From: Kwoniella bestiolae CBS 10118
Lineage: Eukaryota > Basidiomycota > Tremellomycetes > Tremellales > Cryptococcaceae
Direction: 5' to 3'
Length of the DNA stretch: 64,000 nt
Assembly (NCBI RefSeq): GCF_000512585.2
Contig: NC_089244.1
Span: 992,001 to 1,056,000, forward strand
Made by a program: the position numbers and the translations under genes. Within the stretch, counting starts at the first letter, position 1. Each line of letters begins with the position of its first letter. The notes beneath the pieces are model-generated. The model had not been told where the DNA came from and ran no database searches. It saw only the letters and a program-made list of their open reading frames with translations. Positions 35,320 to 45,507 of the stretch are shown one piece after another.

Positions 35320-36867
35320 TCACACTTTCCAATTCCCCTTTCTCTTCCTCTGAATGAACGTTCCACATCCCATCACGACCGACCCACAAATACAAACAGA
35401 CCCCGCCCAGATTGTAGGCGCGTAGAACCCATATCGATCCAACAGAGCACCTTGAATAGGGGTACCAGTCAACCCCGCCAGCGAGAATATCATCATACCA
35501 TAGCCTGATCGACTTCCAAACTGGCCCGGGTTCTTAGCGAAAGCCAAAAGAGAAGGGACCATCAATGAGACGTAGGCGCCAGAGAAGAAACCATATAGTA
35601 TCGCCACGACGATCGTACCTCCTATTGAGCCCGCTCCGAATATCGTAAATGCCATTGCGCCGGTGATGAGTGAGCAGAAAGTGACCATGTTCAGGGAACC
35701 GATGTGGTCGGCAAGGTGGTTGGGGATGATACGGCCGAAGATCGAGGCGGTATTCAGGATGGCTAGGGTGTACTGAGTGAGGTTTTCCGGTAGACCATGT
35801 TCTTCGCCGTATACCTATTATGCCATATCAGCTCATGCAAAGTGAGTTTTTTACAGTATGCCGCTTACTTGAAGATAGTAGATAGGAAAGAATTGACCCC
35901 AAGTAACAAGGAAGAAACCAGCCACGACTAGACAATACGGTAGATCCGAGAAGATGTCTTTTAGGGAAGGTTTGTCATTACCATGTCCTTTAGGCGGTAC
36001 TCTGGTCTTGAAGCATAGGTTGGCGGTTATCAGACACCCCAGCAACAGATATCCAGTATATTGAACGGCTTTTTCAAACCCATGTGATTTGATCAATCGA
36101 TTCAACATGATAGGTAAGATGATGGCGCCGGTCGAAGATCCCGAGACTGCGATTCCCATAGCCAACGCTCGTCTCCTCATGAAGTATTGCGACATGATGG
36201 AGAATGCAGGTAGGAGGATTATACCGATTCCAATGCCTAGGCCTAAAGCTTGAGCTAAGATCGTTTGCCAGAATTCTTTGCAGAGGGAAGTCATGAATAT
36301 GCTATGTTGGGCATAAGGTCACCATTAACACTGAACACACTTTTGTCCGCGAAAGGGAGGAGCCGACCTACCAAACGACATAAATTATGGTTCCTGTGAA
36401 CATCATGTGATAGAAATACCCTTTGTCGTAAAGGGGACCAGTGATTGCTCCAGTAGCGAAAAGGAAGAACAGCTGCACGGACCCAACCCACGAGATGTCG
36501 GATGCGGAAACGTCGGGATACTTGATAATGTAGTATGATTGGAAGATACCGAACGAGTTGGCAATACCGAATGTTGCGAACGCTACGCCGCATATCATGA
36601 TCAGCATTGATGATACCATGTGATACGATGGATTGAAGCGATCTTCAAGAGCTCACTGGTTAACCAACTTCCCAAAACACATAACCATGCTCTCAAACCC
36701 CCATCTGGAATATCCGGTACGGCAGTTTTGGTAGGAGCTTTCTCAATGTCTGGGGACACTTCGCCAGTACGATAGTCGTCAGACGCTGTCGAAGAAGTCG
36801 GTTCTGACCTGGGAGCATGGGTGGGATCGGTGGGACGATTGCCACTGTCGGTAATGGTTTGATTCAT
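35320..36867 (-). CDS. MFS transporter, monocarboxylate (Mch/MCT) family
   Basis: Twelve-helix plasma-membrane or vacuolar transporter of the MCT group, which in fungi includes monocarboxylate-like and riboflavin carriers. Four or five exons. The hydrophilic N-terminus ends in the MCT signature PDGGLRAWLCVLGSWL. The first intron ends at a GGCGTAG acceptor and restores FATFGIANSFGIFQSYY. Later segments include LGLGIGIGIILLPAFSIMSQ, FMRRRALAMGIAVSGSSTGA, YCLVVAGFFLVTWGQFFPIY and FGSRSGYGMMIFSLAGLTGT. It ends in a basic tail, RKRKGNWKV. It is divergent from a Zn2Cys6 regulator 541 bases away, suggesting local control. Substrate cannot be read from sequence. Confidence 0.92.
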
Positions 36868-37408
36868 GATTCTTAAGAGACCTTTTGTGAGATTTATTAA
36901 TCTCGAAAGTGAATCTACCGGTGAGCTTTTCAGTGACCAGTTGATTACGGATATGTGATAAGATTGTACTCTTGCAGTGCATACCTTTTCAGCATTGTCT
37001 GTCGCTGTCGCCCTTTATATACCTTAATCAGATTACAGACTTGAACGATGTTCTCTACCATAATTTGGGTGCCACCGCACTGACCCGGTGGATTGGACGG
37101 ACTGACCCGCGGGCCATTCCGTGAGAACAACAATCCCTCCACCACCAACGGTCATGTATTCGAGTACACAGTATCCCTTGCTCTTACCAACCCTCGTACT
37201 CGTCCTCATTTCGAGCATTGCATTCCGATACACTTTACCTGACTGAAATGCCCGATGGAAATGCCCGATGGACATGCTTGAAACAGGCTGACCATCGGAT
37301 CTTACCATATTCCAACCCTCCTTGCCACTCCCACAAGTCAACTCGACAAGAATTCAAATTCTTCAACATCTGGCACCAAAGAGATATAACCATCTCGATC
37401 GTCTCGCA
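36868..37408. promoter_or_regulatory. Divergent promoter between MFS transporter and Zn2Cys6 factor
   Basis: 541 bases between outward-reading starts. A nearly tandem pair AATGCCCGATGGA/AATGCCCGATGGAC sits at about 37247-37272. CGG/CCG words, the usual half-sites of Zn2Cys6 factors, occur at about 37085 and 37108. Binding is inferred only. Confidence 0.45.
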
Positions 37409-40400
37409 ATGAACACCCCATCACAGAGCGGCTCATCTGTACATCCGAGGAAGGAGGACGAAGAAGGAGGAAGTAAGAAGATCAAGAGACCACGTGCGAA
37501 AGTGAGTATTTCTTGTCCTCCAACCCTCATAGTCCAAATGTACGTTGACTGATCTATCCTTGTGATCCTCGAATCCACATCATCCAGCTCACCTGCCTTA
37601 ATTGGTGAGTGTGTCTATTTAGTCCACATGGAGCACGAGTAAACGTTTCTTATACATATATGATGTTCGACTTCAGCAAAAGGCGAAAAACCAAATGCGA
37701 CAAGACCCATCCCTGCTCGTCGTGCGTCACTCGAGGTGAAGGTGACGCATGTGCGTATGAAGAGGGCTATGAGCCCATCACCGAGTCTTTTAATACCACT
37801 GCCGGGTATAAAGAGTGCAAAGCCATTCAAGACAGGCTAGATAGGATCGAACGTGCTATCAGCTCTACCAAATCACCTCCGACACCTTCACGCAATGGAC
37901 GGACGACGGCGCCGGCAGCTACTCAGGAGAGAGCTCATGGAGTTCTGGTCTCATCAAGGCACAAGTTGAATAATGGCCCCTCGCCAATGTTTCAGAGCCC
38001 CTCTATTCACCCTACACACGACAATTCCAATGCGCCCGGGGGTAGGGCGGGCACTCAATCATGGCCTAGCATCATACTCGACGCACCACCTATCAGAAGA
38101 TCAGCAAGGTGGAACAACGTGATGAGCCTCGCATTTGAGGCTTTGCCGAGGCAGGGACAGATGGAGTTTATAATAGATCATTACTTCTCGAAGATACAGC
38201 TTCTAGGTAGGTGCTAACAGTCCCTCCCGCGTGGTAGATGAACTAAAGTGCAATTTGCTGATTCTCATATAAGTATAGGCTTACACATCATCGAAGGTGT
38301 CTTCAGGACTGAGATGTCGCAATTCTTTTCGTTGAGGTCACTAAATCTCCATTTCTCGATTGATCCCGCTTGGTTAGCTCAGCTTATAGGTATATTGTGG
38401 TGAGTCCTGTTCCGATCATACAAGATACAATTTACGATAGACAAGACCATTCGTCCAGTCGTGAAGTGTCCACTGACATGAAGATGATCTCCCACTCAAT
38501 ACAGGGTGACATGTCACTATCTGGCGGAGAACGAAGAAATTCTACAATCACCCACTGCAAGCAGCCTTGGATTGTCCAAACCTACAATCATCAATCTCGC
38601 CACCGGATTATACGATGCTCTGGAGATGGCCTTGACTTGCTCAAGTTGGCTGTTCAAGCCTCAAATTCGAATATTACAAACTATGCTCGTATGTATCTAC
38701 CTCAAGTAAGTTGTTCCTGCCTCTCTTCCGTTCCGTGTACCTGTGATTAACTTCAAAGCAGTATGCAAGGATGTTTCCATACTGGGCAGTTGTACGGCCC
38801 ACCACCCGATTGGACCTGCTGTCTATGGTTCGACATAGCGGTGGGGATCTGTAAAGGTTTGGAACTTCATTTGGATCCCACCATCCAGGATATCGCCAAG
38901 ATGAATGATCCGGCTCTACCACCCTCGAAGCCTGTATACAGCGTTCAAGTTATCCGAAGGGCTTTTCACGATTTACTCCTGTTCGACACGTATACTATCG
39001 TAAATTCCACGGACGTGTCGAGGAACCTATTCCCTTATTCGTTTCCTGACGGTGAGCTGTAATTGTACATCGATTCCACAACGCGGTGGTGCCCTGACTG
39101 ACGAAGTGAGAATACAGAATCGGTCTTGACCCCTCCTCCAAGCAATTATACGGAAGAAGCGCTTATCTCGGAAGGAGAATCATCCCCACGATCAGAAAAG
39201 TGAGTAGCCCCCTCGCGCTGACCATTTTTGGATACTGAGATTAACGTATGATTCGTCTTGTGTCTGTAGAACATCATTCATTTGGACATTACACCAAAAC
39301 CTCATCTCACAAGAGTGGCGTAGAATCGTGTCCCTGTTAGAGAATATCGATCAAGTACCCTATTCTGCAATAATGGAACGAAGCCGAATCCTCCGAGATG
39401 CATTTACCGATTTCCTAGCTCTCAAAGCGGAGAGCGAGTTGAGTCGAGATGAAACGGATGCATTTGCTTTGACTTACAGGTGAGATCCACTCTGTCCAGA
39501 GACAGGATAGCTGGAAGACAAGCTAAATACACCTGTGGGTACAGCTCATACCAACAACGTTTTTTGAGGTTGCACCGACCCTTCTTCATTCGTGGATATC
39601 GCGATTCACAATATGACTATTCCAAAACCACCGTCGTGAATGTTGCTAGGCAGATCGCCAAGACTCATAGAAGATTATTGCATGAAAGTTCGAATCATTG
39701 TCGGTACCTTCACCCTTGACATCACGATTACTGTCCCTCTTGAATTAGAGCCCGCTGATCCTTTTCTGTGAATTTCCTTAGCAATGGTGAAAAGTGCCGT
39801 CTTCATATTCCAACATCACATCACAGCTTTGCCCATCCTCCTGCTCAATGCGCTGTACGATACCTCTTCGGCCTCGCAGATGAGGCAGGAGTTGGTGGAG
39901 TCCTCTGAAGCGTTCATCAGATCTTTCCAATCTGGGTTCCAGCTGCATGTTCGTATTGCCGCTAAAGGCGTTTGTATAGCGAATGAAATGATCAGAGTAA
40001 GTCTGAGGTACCTCCCTACCATTCCTCTGACCTAGCCTCAGTGCAGATGTGATAAGCCAAGATCCGAAATCTAATGGGAGAAGTGGCTTTGTGATGCAGG
40101 TAATTGATAATCCTCCTAAAACGAATTCGAGGAATATAGAAGAGATCCTTCGATCAGTCAATATCAATTCCAAAGCGAATGAAGCCAGACTTATGGAAAC
40201 GGCCGTCAACCTTCCAACGACCTTCCAACCTAATAACAACAACGCAAGTGACGTACAGCCATATCAAGCGGGCATGACTTTGACGTCGACCACAATGGGA
40301 TCGGGTCAACAGACTTTGGTTTCTGATGCGGAGCAGAACTGGTGGGATCTTGAGTGAGTAATCCATTTTCCCAAGATCCTCCCGATGATAACGGTATTGA

Positions 40401-40458
40401 ACTTATGATGTGATATTGTCCTTTGTCCAGCTGGACCATGTTTCTTCGTGATATCTGA
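37409..40458 (+). CDS. Zn(II)2Cys6 fungal transcription factor
   Basis: Nuclear DNA-binding regulator with a fungal binuclear zinc cluster and a fungal-specific transcription factor middle region. Exon 1 (37409-37501) is basic and low in complexity (SKKIKRPRAK). Exon 2 is only 17 bases (37588-37604) and encodes LTCLNC. Exon 3 starts at 37677 and completes the cluster with KRRKTKCDKTHPCSSC and a final DAC. A short dimer helix follows (CKAIQDRLDRIERAISS). The middle region includes MSLAFEALPRQGQMEFIIDH, MQGCFHTGQLYGPPPDWTCC and KGLELHLDPTIQ. The last exon ends WTMFLRDI. About a dozen introns, so inner exon edges are approximate. Target genes unknown; the divergent transporter is the natural candidate. 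Confidence 0.9.
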
Positions 40459-40890
40459 TTCACACTCGATACGACCATGCCTTATCGGTCTTCCGATGGG
40501 ATAGCTAGTTATGCGGGAGACAACATTCACGCCTGTAGCCCCGTGCCAAAACGTTTTGTCGACGCAAAATGACGAGTCAACTGAAAGCTATCCAACGGCC
40601 AGGGTTTATTTTCGGATCAACCATGGTGTATACGAAGTCAAGAGGCACTATCCACGAGGGAAGAATCGAGACGCCATGGAAATTCAGTAAACTAGATAAG
40701 GCAATTGACATCACATAAGTTACGATGTATACAATGCATGTACTTCTACTGATGTATCGTCATCGTATCTTGATATCTTCTTCTTCCTCATAAGCGAAGC
40801 ATCAGCAATACCGACTTCTCCTTTACCCACTTATATTCCCCCAATCTGATCGATTCAAGCGTTACCACGTCAAATACGTTCAACGCACTC
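40459..40890. other. Convergent intergenic region
   Basis: 432 bases between the stop of the Zn2Cys6 factor and the stop of the RNase T2-like gene. AT-rich sequence is visible around 40680-40760. No gene is seen. Confidence 0.5.
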
Positions 40891-42321
40891 CTACAGCTCA
40901 TCCCTCCAATACTGCTTTCCCGCCCTTTCCTCCTTCCACTCGTCCCGCTCTTCGTCATGCTCCTTCCTCAATCCCAATTTACCCACTGGATCCTCCTTGG
41001 CGGTCTCTGAGCGATAATACATCCTTGTTTCGTCATGCGACAGAGTGATCGGTCGAGGAGGGGGTCGTCGGAGATGTTCCCACTCTTCGTCGTCGTCTGA
41101 TTTCTTGGGAGTTGCGAGGGTAGTTCGAGGTGGGTATCTACCAGATAAAGAAGGTGCATCAGTTTGGATCGAGAGGACCGGAAGGGGTAAGTATGCGAAC
41201 ACTCACATGATTCCCTCCGAGGGACAATTGGATTTCCTATCAAACGAGCTTGCAGCTTCGAATGACCCGGACTGGAATGGCCCTCTAACGTTCAATGGCC
41301 AGAGGACGGATGACAAGGTAGAATTATCGCATTGTACCTGTCAAAGGGATCAGATCAGCTGGCGATTACCCAAGAGTAGAAAGGCAGCTGATGGACTTGA
41401 ACTGACGATAGGTTTGTAGGATCCCGTTGATAATGCGTTTGTCAACTCTCGCAGTGAGTAGGTAGTATCGTCGGACGGTGTTATCTAATCGTAAAGGAGC
41501 AGTATGTATTAGCTCAGCTACGGACGTATACGTCGAGAAATGTCGAGGTACGCACATCCGCATCAGAAAGTAGGTGGGCAGTCGTAAAGGTTTTCTGTAA
41601 TTTACTAAGCGTGATGAAGAATTCTGCAACCTGTACAATACGTTCAAATCAGTTCATTCCATCTTTTCATAGTTTGGGTATGTAGCGACTCACTCCAGCC
41701 CCAGCCCCAGCTTTCTTCTTCTGACACTTCGCATCAAACGTCGATACAAACCTTCCAGCAGTATTCCACTATTCTCATTGATCCACATCAGCTCTGCTGC
41801 TTACTACGTTACGTACGAATCAGCTGAAAGACGGAAACTCACCGTCCTTTCCCAGACTTCCTCTACACCTTCTCCGACCTCGCTCTGTGCCCACTCGCCT
41901 TCTGCGTCGTTGTACCCCTTTTCACCGCCGAATAAGGGCGATTTGAGGCAGTAGGAACCTATTTGTTCGTGTGTGTAGGTTGGAGCGTATGATGTCGAGT
42001 TGTGGGTTTTTTGGGACGTGCAGCTGTCGATATTGTGGACCATCATCAGTTGGACTTGACCGTGTCATGTATGCCAGAGCTATATCAGAGGTCGCGAGAG
42101 TATGCGAGGGACGATACTCACTCCAACACTTCCAATCCGTCTATCCCCCATGATCCATAGTCACCCCCTGTGTCAGGTTCGAAACGTTGTCTAAATACGA
42201 ACAATCCTCCAGGGGAAGGGACGGAGCAAGGGTCGGAACCGCTGGAGGAGCACGATAGCTCCTGTGCACTAGTGAGTAGAAGCAGGGGAGGGAGCAGAAG
42301 AAGCTGAGGTATTCGAAGCAT
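40891..42321 (-). CDS. RNase T2-fold pseudoenzyme with C-terminal ER-retrieval signal
   Basis: Seven exons join in phase (42122-42321, 41843-42023, 41694-41768, 41556-41630, 41407-41484, 41207-41337, 40891-41137) to 328 residues. A signal peptide (LLLLPPLLLLTSAQ) is followed by the RNase T2 start (DPCSVPSPGGLFVFRQRF). The first catalytic segment, normally SWTIHGLWPDxC, reads SWGIDGLEVLDC. The second, normally FWEHEWNKHGTCxSTxDxKC, reads VWERTWNTAGRFVSTFDAKC. All catalytic His, Glu and Lys positions are therefore changed. Fold positions downstream persist (VAEFFITLSKLQKT, ITPSDDTTYSLRELTNAL, LNVRGPFQSGSFE, SNCPSEGI). An added 80-residue charged tail ends QYWRDEL, matching the KDEL-like class. 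Not a broken gene, since every exon stays open. Likely ER-resident and non-nucleolytic; role unknown. Confidence 0.85.
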
Positions 42322-42534
42322 TGTGTATGAGGCCTGTTGATTCGAAGAATAAACGTTGCAATTTAGGTGATATATAGGCTTTCAAGGTGGACGTGTAAAG
42401 TGGATCGTACTGCTCGTATGGTGAAGCGCATTATGTAGTTGGTTTGACCGACGGTGATCACCGCACAGACCCAGTCACGTCGACATTTCGCAGACCTAGG
42501 AGGAAGGTTGTATCATGATTGATATGTTGTAGTC

Positions 42535-42540
42535 TATATA
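42535..42540 (+). promoter_or_regulatory. Probable TATA element of MZT1
   Basis: TATATA lies about 47 bases before the MZT1 start codon, in the 265-base promoter shared with the divergent RNase T2-like gene. Confidence 0.4.
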
Positions 42541-42586
42541 CACTTCCGTGTATGCATCGTGAAACCCACTTCATCTATCTGCAACA

Positions 42587-43033
42587 ATGTCCTCAGCTCA
42601 GGACGAAGCAAGAATACAAAATGCCAGGGAGACTATAGATTGTAAGTAGACGAAGCAGCTCGGGATAGCGGAGAGAGCTAACCATGGTTGATATCCGTCT
42701 TCCTCCACAAATAGCCTTGCACGACCTCTCACAGCTACTACAAACTGGTAAATACGACTCTGCAGTCGATGCTCATAGGTGACACCCCAGCTGATTCACA
42801 CATACGTTTTGTTAGGACTCGATAAGAACACTCTTTCGATATGCGTGGGAATGATCGAACAGGGTGCGAATCCCGATACATTAGCTGTGAGTATCGTAAT
42901 GGTCTCTCATCGCACCTTACTATCAGCAGATTATGGCTGATTAGTGTTGCTCTCTTCGAATTAATAGGCCGTCATCAAAGAATTGAGGAGGGAGAAGGAA
43001 CTTCTCAAAGCTCAGAAAGCGGATCAACCGTGA
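42587..43033 (+). CDS. MZT1: Mitotic-spindle organizing protein 1 (MOZART1)
   Basis: Small helical subunit that binds the N-termini of gamma-tubulin complex proteins and helps recruit the complex to spindle pole bodies. Four short exons (42587-42641, 42715-42747, 42816-42886, 42968-43033) join to 74 residues, the usual size. The core reads SLHDLSQLLQTGLDKNTLSI, then CVGMIEQGANPDTLAAVIKE and LRREKELLKAQKADQP, matching the family from end to end. The exons are too small to appear as one open frame, so the gene is easy to miss. It converges with the Vps3844-like gene. Confidence 0.95.
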
Positions 43034-43290
43034 AATGGGCGAGTAACATATACCAGCGAGAGCGGGTGATGGACCCTGTAGATATGTAAATCTTAGTTGT
43101 ATACTATCTGAATGTACATGTACCATAGTCTGTGAACAAGTGAAGAAGAGAGAGCAACAAGACTAAGATCTGCATGCAGCGTACAGCGATACATTGTGTT
43201 TCTATATATTCCTTCATTTCATCTCAGGACTGAAACATTTTGGATATTTGAGATACACAAGGCAGAATTTGACTTCTGGGATATATCTAA

Positions 43291-45057
43291 CTAATCCCTC
43301 TTCATGGCTCCGCCCCCTACGGCAAGTGTCAAAGTGGATGGCAATTTCGTCTCACCAACGGTGTACAGTAGACCGATTGATCCTACTGCAACAGCGACGA
43401 GAAGGACGGTGGAGAAGATGAGGATGATGAATGGCCTGTTGGTTCAGAACGACACAAATTGTCAGCGAAGAGGGCGATATCCAAAGGTTGATACCATAGA
43501 AGCGGAACATCAAGTATATCTCATATCTGTCGATACCTCACAGTGCAGGTCAGATGAAACAAACCAACTCACGTAGAATAATCATCCTTCTGACACTCGA
43601 CTCCAGCATATCCATCCCGGCACTTACATCCCCAACATTCACCTTTATCGGTCTTCCCCTTCAACGCGCAGATACCCCGCCCATTACATGAAGTGGACTC
43701 TGAGCAGGTGTCGTTGGAGGTGTAACATGCTTCTGCGAGGTCGGTGCCGGTCTTGGCTCGGGATTGCAGGGTGATGGGTGATGATCTGGAGGTGAGGTGG
43801 GTGAATGAGGAAGTGGAAGGTCGGATGATGAGGAGGAGAGGTGGGGAGGATGGTTGGGTCATCTGTGGGGGAGTACATGATTAGCATGGGCTGGTCACAC
43901 CATGAAGCATAAATCGCAAAAATATCAATGGAGATGAGAATATGGTGAGAGTAGAATTGGGCCTGTCGGATGATGAAACTCACAGACTCAAGACCCGCCT
44001 TGACACCCAATCTACCATTCTCCCATACCTCCTCGCCTTTCCTGACGTCCTTCAAACCAGAGATAGTAATTGCTTCCCAAGGGTATGAGCCGTGGTTCTT
44101 GTTGATCCAAGGGATCGAATCGGCCAGAGCGGTAAGGCAGGAGAGCTCATGACCGAGGATCGAAGCAGCTTCTGCGAACGTGACAAGGAAGCAGAGATGT
44201 CAGTCATACAATCAGGTAGTAAGAAAGGGGAAAAAAATGACATCCATTCATTCTGGAGTATGATGCTGGGTAGACTGGGAAAAAGAGAGAAACACTCACT
44301 CGTTCCTGCCATCTCAAATACATCTTTGAACCCCTTAACCACATCTGGCATCTCATTCATGATATTATCGATGAGGTTTTTGGCCTGTTGCATATATGGG
44401 GAGAGTAATCTGGTAGTGGTGGAATCGTCATTGAGGTAGAAAGAGGGTTGTTGGGATAGAGTGGTAGGCAAGACGTCTGGAGTGAGACCATGCGTCAGTC
44501 AAACGAATCATCATACCACCATCGTGATGTAGATACTCAAAGAGAGGAAGAGATAGAGAGAGGGAGAGAGGGAGAGAGGGAGAGAGGGAGAGAGGGAGAG
44601 AGGGAGAGAGGGAGAGAGGGAGAGAGGGAGAGAGGAGAGAGGAGAGAGGGAGAGAGGGAGAGAGGGAGAGGGAGAGAGGGAGAGAGGGAGAGAGGGAGAG
44701 AGGGAGGCACGTTCAGAGAGAGAGATACTCACCCTGAGCATCAACACCCCCATCAATAACCACCACCCTCGCCTTCTCACCCTCGTTCGTCCCTTCCCAA
44801 AGACTCATCAAATGCGACCACAACCCCTCATCCTGCGGAATCTCATCGAAATCATCCAGCGGTTCGCCGAGATGGTGCGATAGGACTGCTTTGGCCTGAT
44901 CTGCCGAGAGGGTAGGGATGGACAGGGAGGCGTCTTGGTGCGATGCTGGGGTGGGGTAGAGGTAGATTTGGAGGGGTTGTTGGGATTGCGATTGGGATTT
45001 GGCGAGTGTGAATGGAAGGGCGGCGAGTGAGATTGATAACAAAGAGGTGAGACGCAT
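43291..45057 (-). CDS. Vps3844/DUF3844-type secretory-pathway membrane protein
   Basis: Type I membrane protein. ATG 45057 opens a signal peptide (MRLTSLLSISLAALPFTLA). A lumenal domain follows (LPTLSADQAKAVLSHHLG is not exact; the visible core is SIPTLSADQAKAVLSHHLGE, then AARVVV-like IDGG). A later exon reads LGHELSCLTALADSIPWINK. Before the membrane is a Cys-rich EGF-like module (CSESTSCNGRGICALKGKTD, then CWGCKCRDGYAGVECQKDDY) typical of the DUF3844/Vps3844 C-terminus. The transmembrane segment is PFIILIFSTVLLVAVAVGSI, with a short tail ending GAMKRD. Intron 1 (44477-44732) is filled by a GA repeat. The family is linked to vacuolar sorting; the exact role is unknown. Confidence 0.85.
44541..44710. 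repeat. Long GA-rich microsatellite inside an intron
   Basis: About 170 bases made of GAGAGGGA-type units with occasional shorter units, read as pure purine on the plus strand. It lies within intron 1 of the Vps3844-like gene, where it gives a CT-only tract in the transcript. Open frames seen here on both strands are repeat artefacts. Confidence 0.95.
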
Positions 45058-45507
45058 CTTTGTGTGTGTGTTTGTCACTCTCTTATATCCACGAGAGGAT
45101 ATGTATGTATATGTTGATGCGGATGGAAGTGAGAAAACGGAGAGTATGAATAGTAAGATGAAAGAGATGAAGTGGAAATCAAGTGGTGACGAGATGCAAC
45201 GAATGATCGGTCACCGGCGCAAAGGCTCATTCAGTCGGCTCAGTGGCGCATCTCACTCAATGAATATATATATATATACCCCAGCCTATCTTAGAATTTA
45301 TAACATCGGTGCGTCCATGCAAGCGTCTGTCAGCGGACGCTACAAGCATGCAGATCAAAGAGGGAAAGAGAAAGAAACGTAGATGCATAATGTAATATGT
45401 GTTTCACCGCTGATACAAAGGCAGAAAATGCTAAACTATGGAAAGTAACGAACGAAAAGTCTCACATCCCAACCACTGATGTTCGTTCTAAATGCATCAC
45501 CGCTCCA
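45058..45507. other. Intergenic: Vps3844-like promoter and PCF11 3' end
   Basis: 450 bases between two minus-strand genes. A (TA)n run at about 45263-45278 could serve as a TATA element for the Vps3844-like gene, about 205 bases upstream of its ATG. No gene is seen. Confidence 0.45.

Noticed and set aside
40891..42321. RNase T2-like gene as a decayed pseudogene
   Set aside because: All seven exons keep one open frame with good splice sites, and the non-catalytic fold positions and signal peptide are intact. Decay would not replace only the catalytic residues.
44490..44780. Long frames of Arg/Glu/Gly or Ser/Leu/Pro repeats
   Set aside because: They are translations of the GA microsatellite in an intron, open on both strands only because of its composition.
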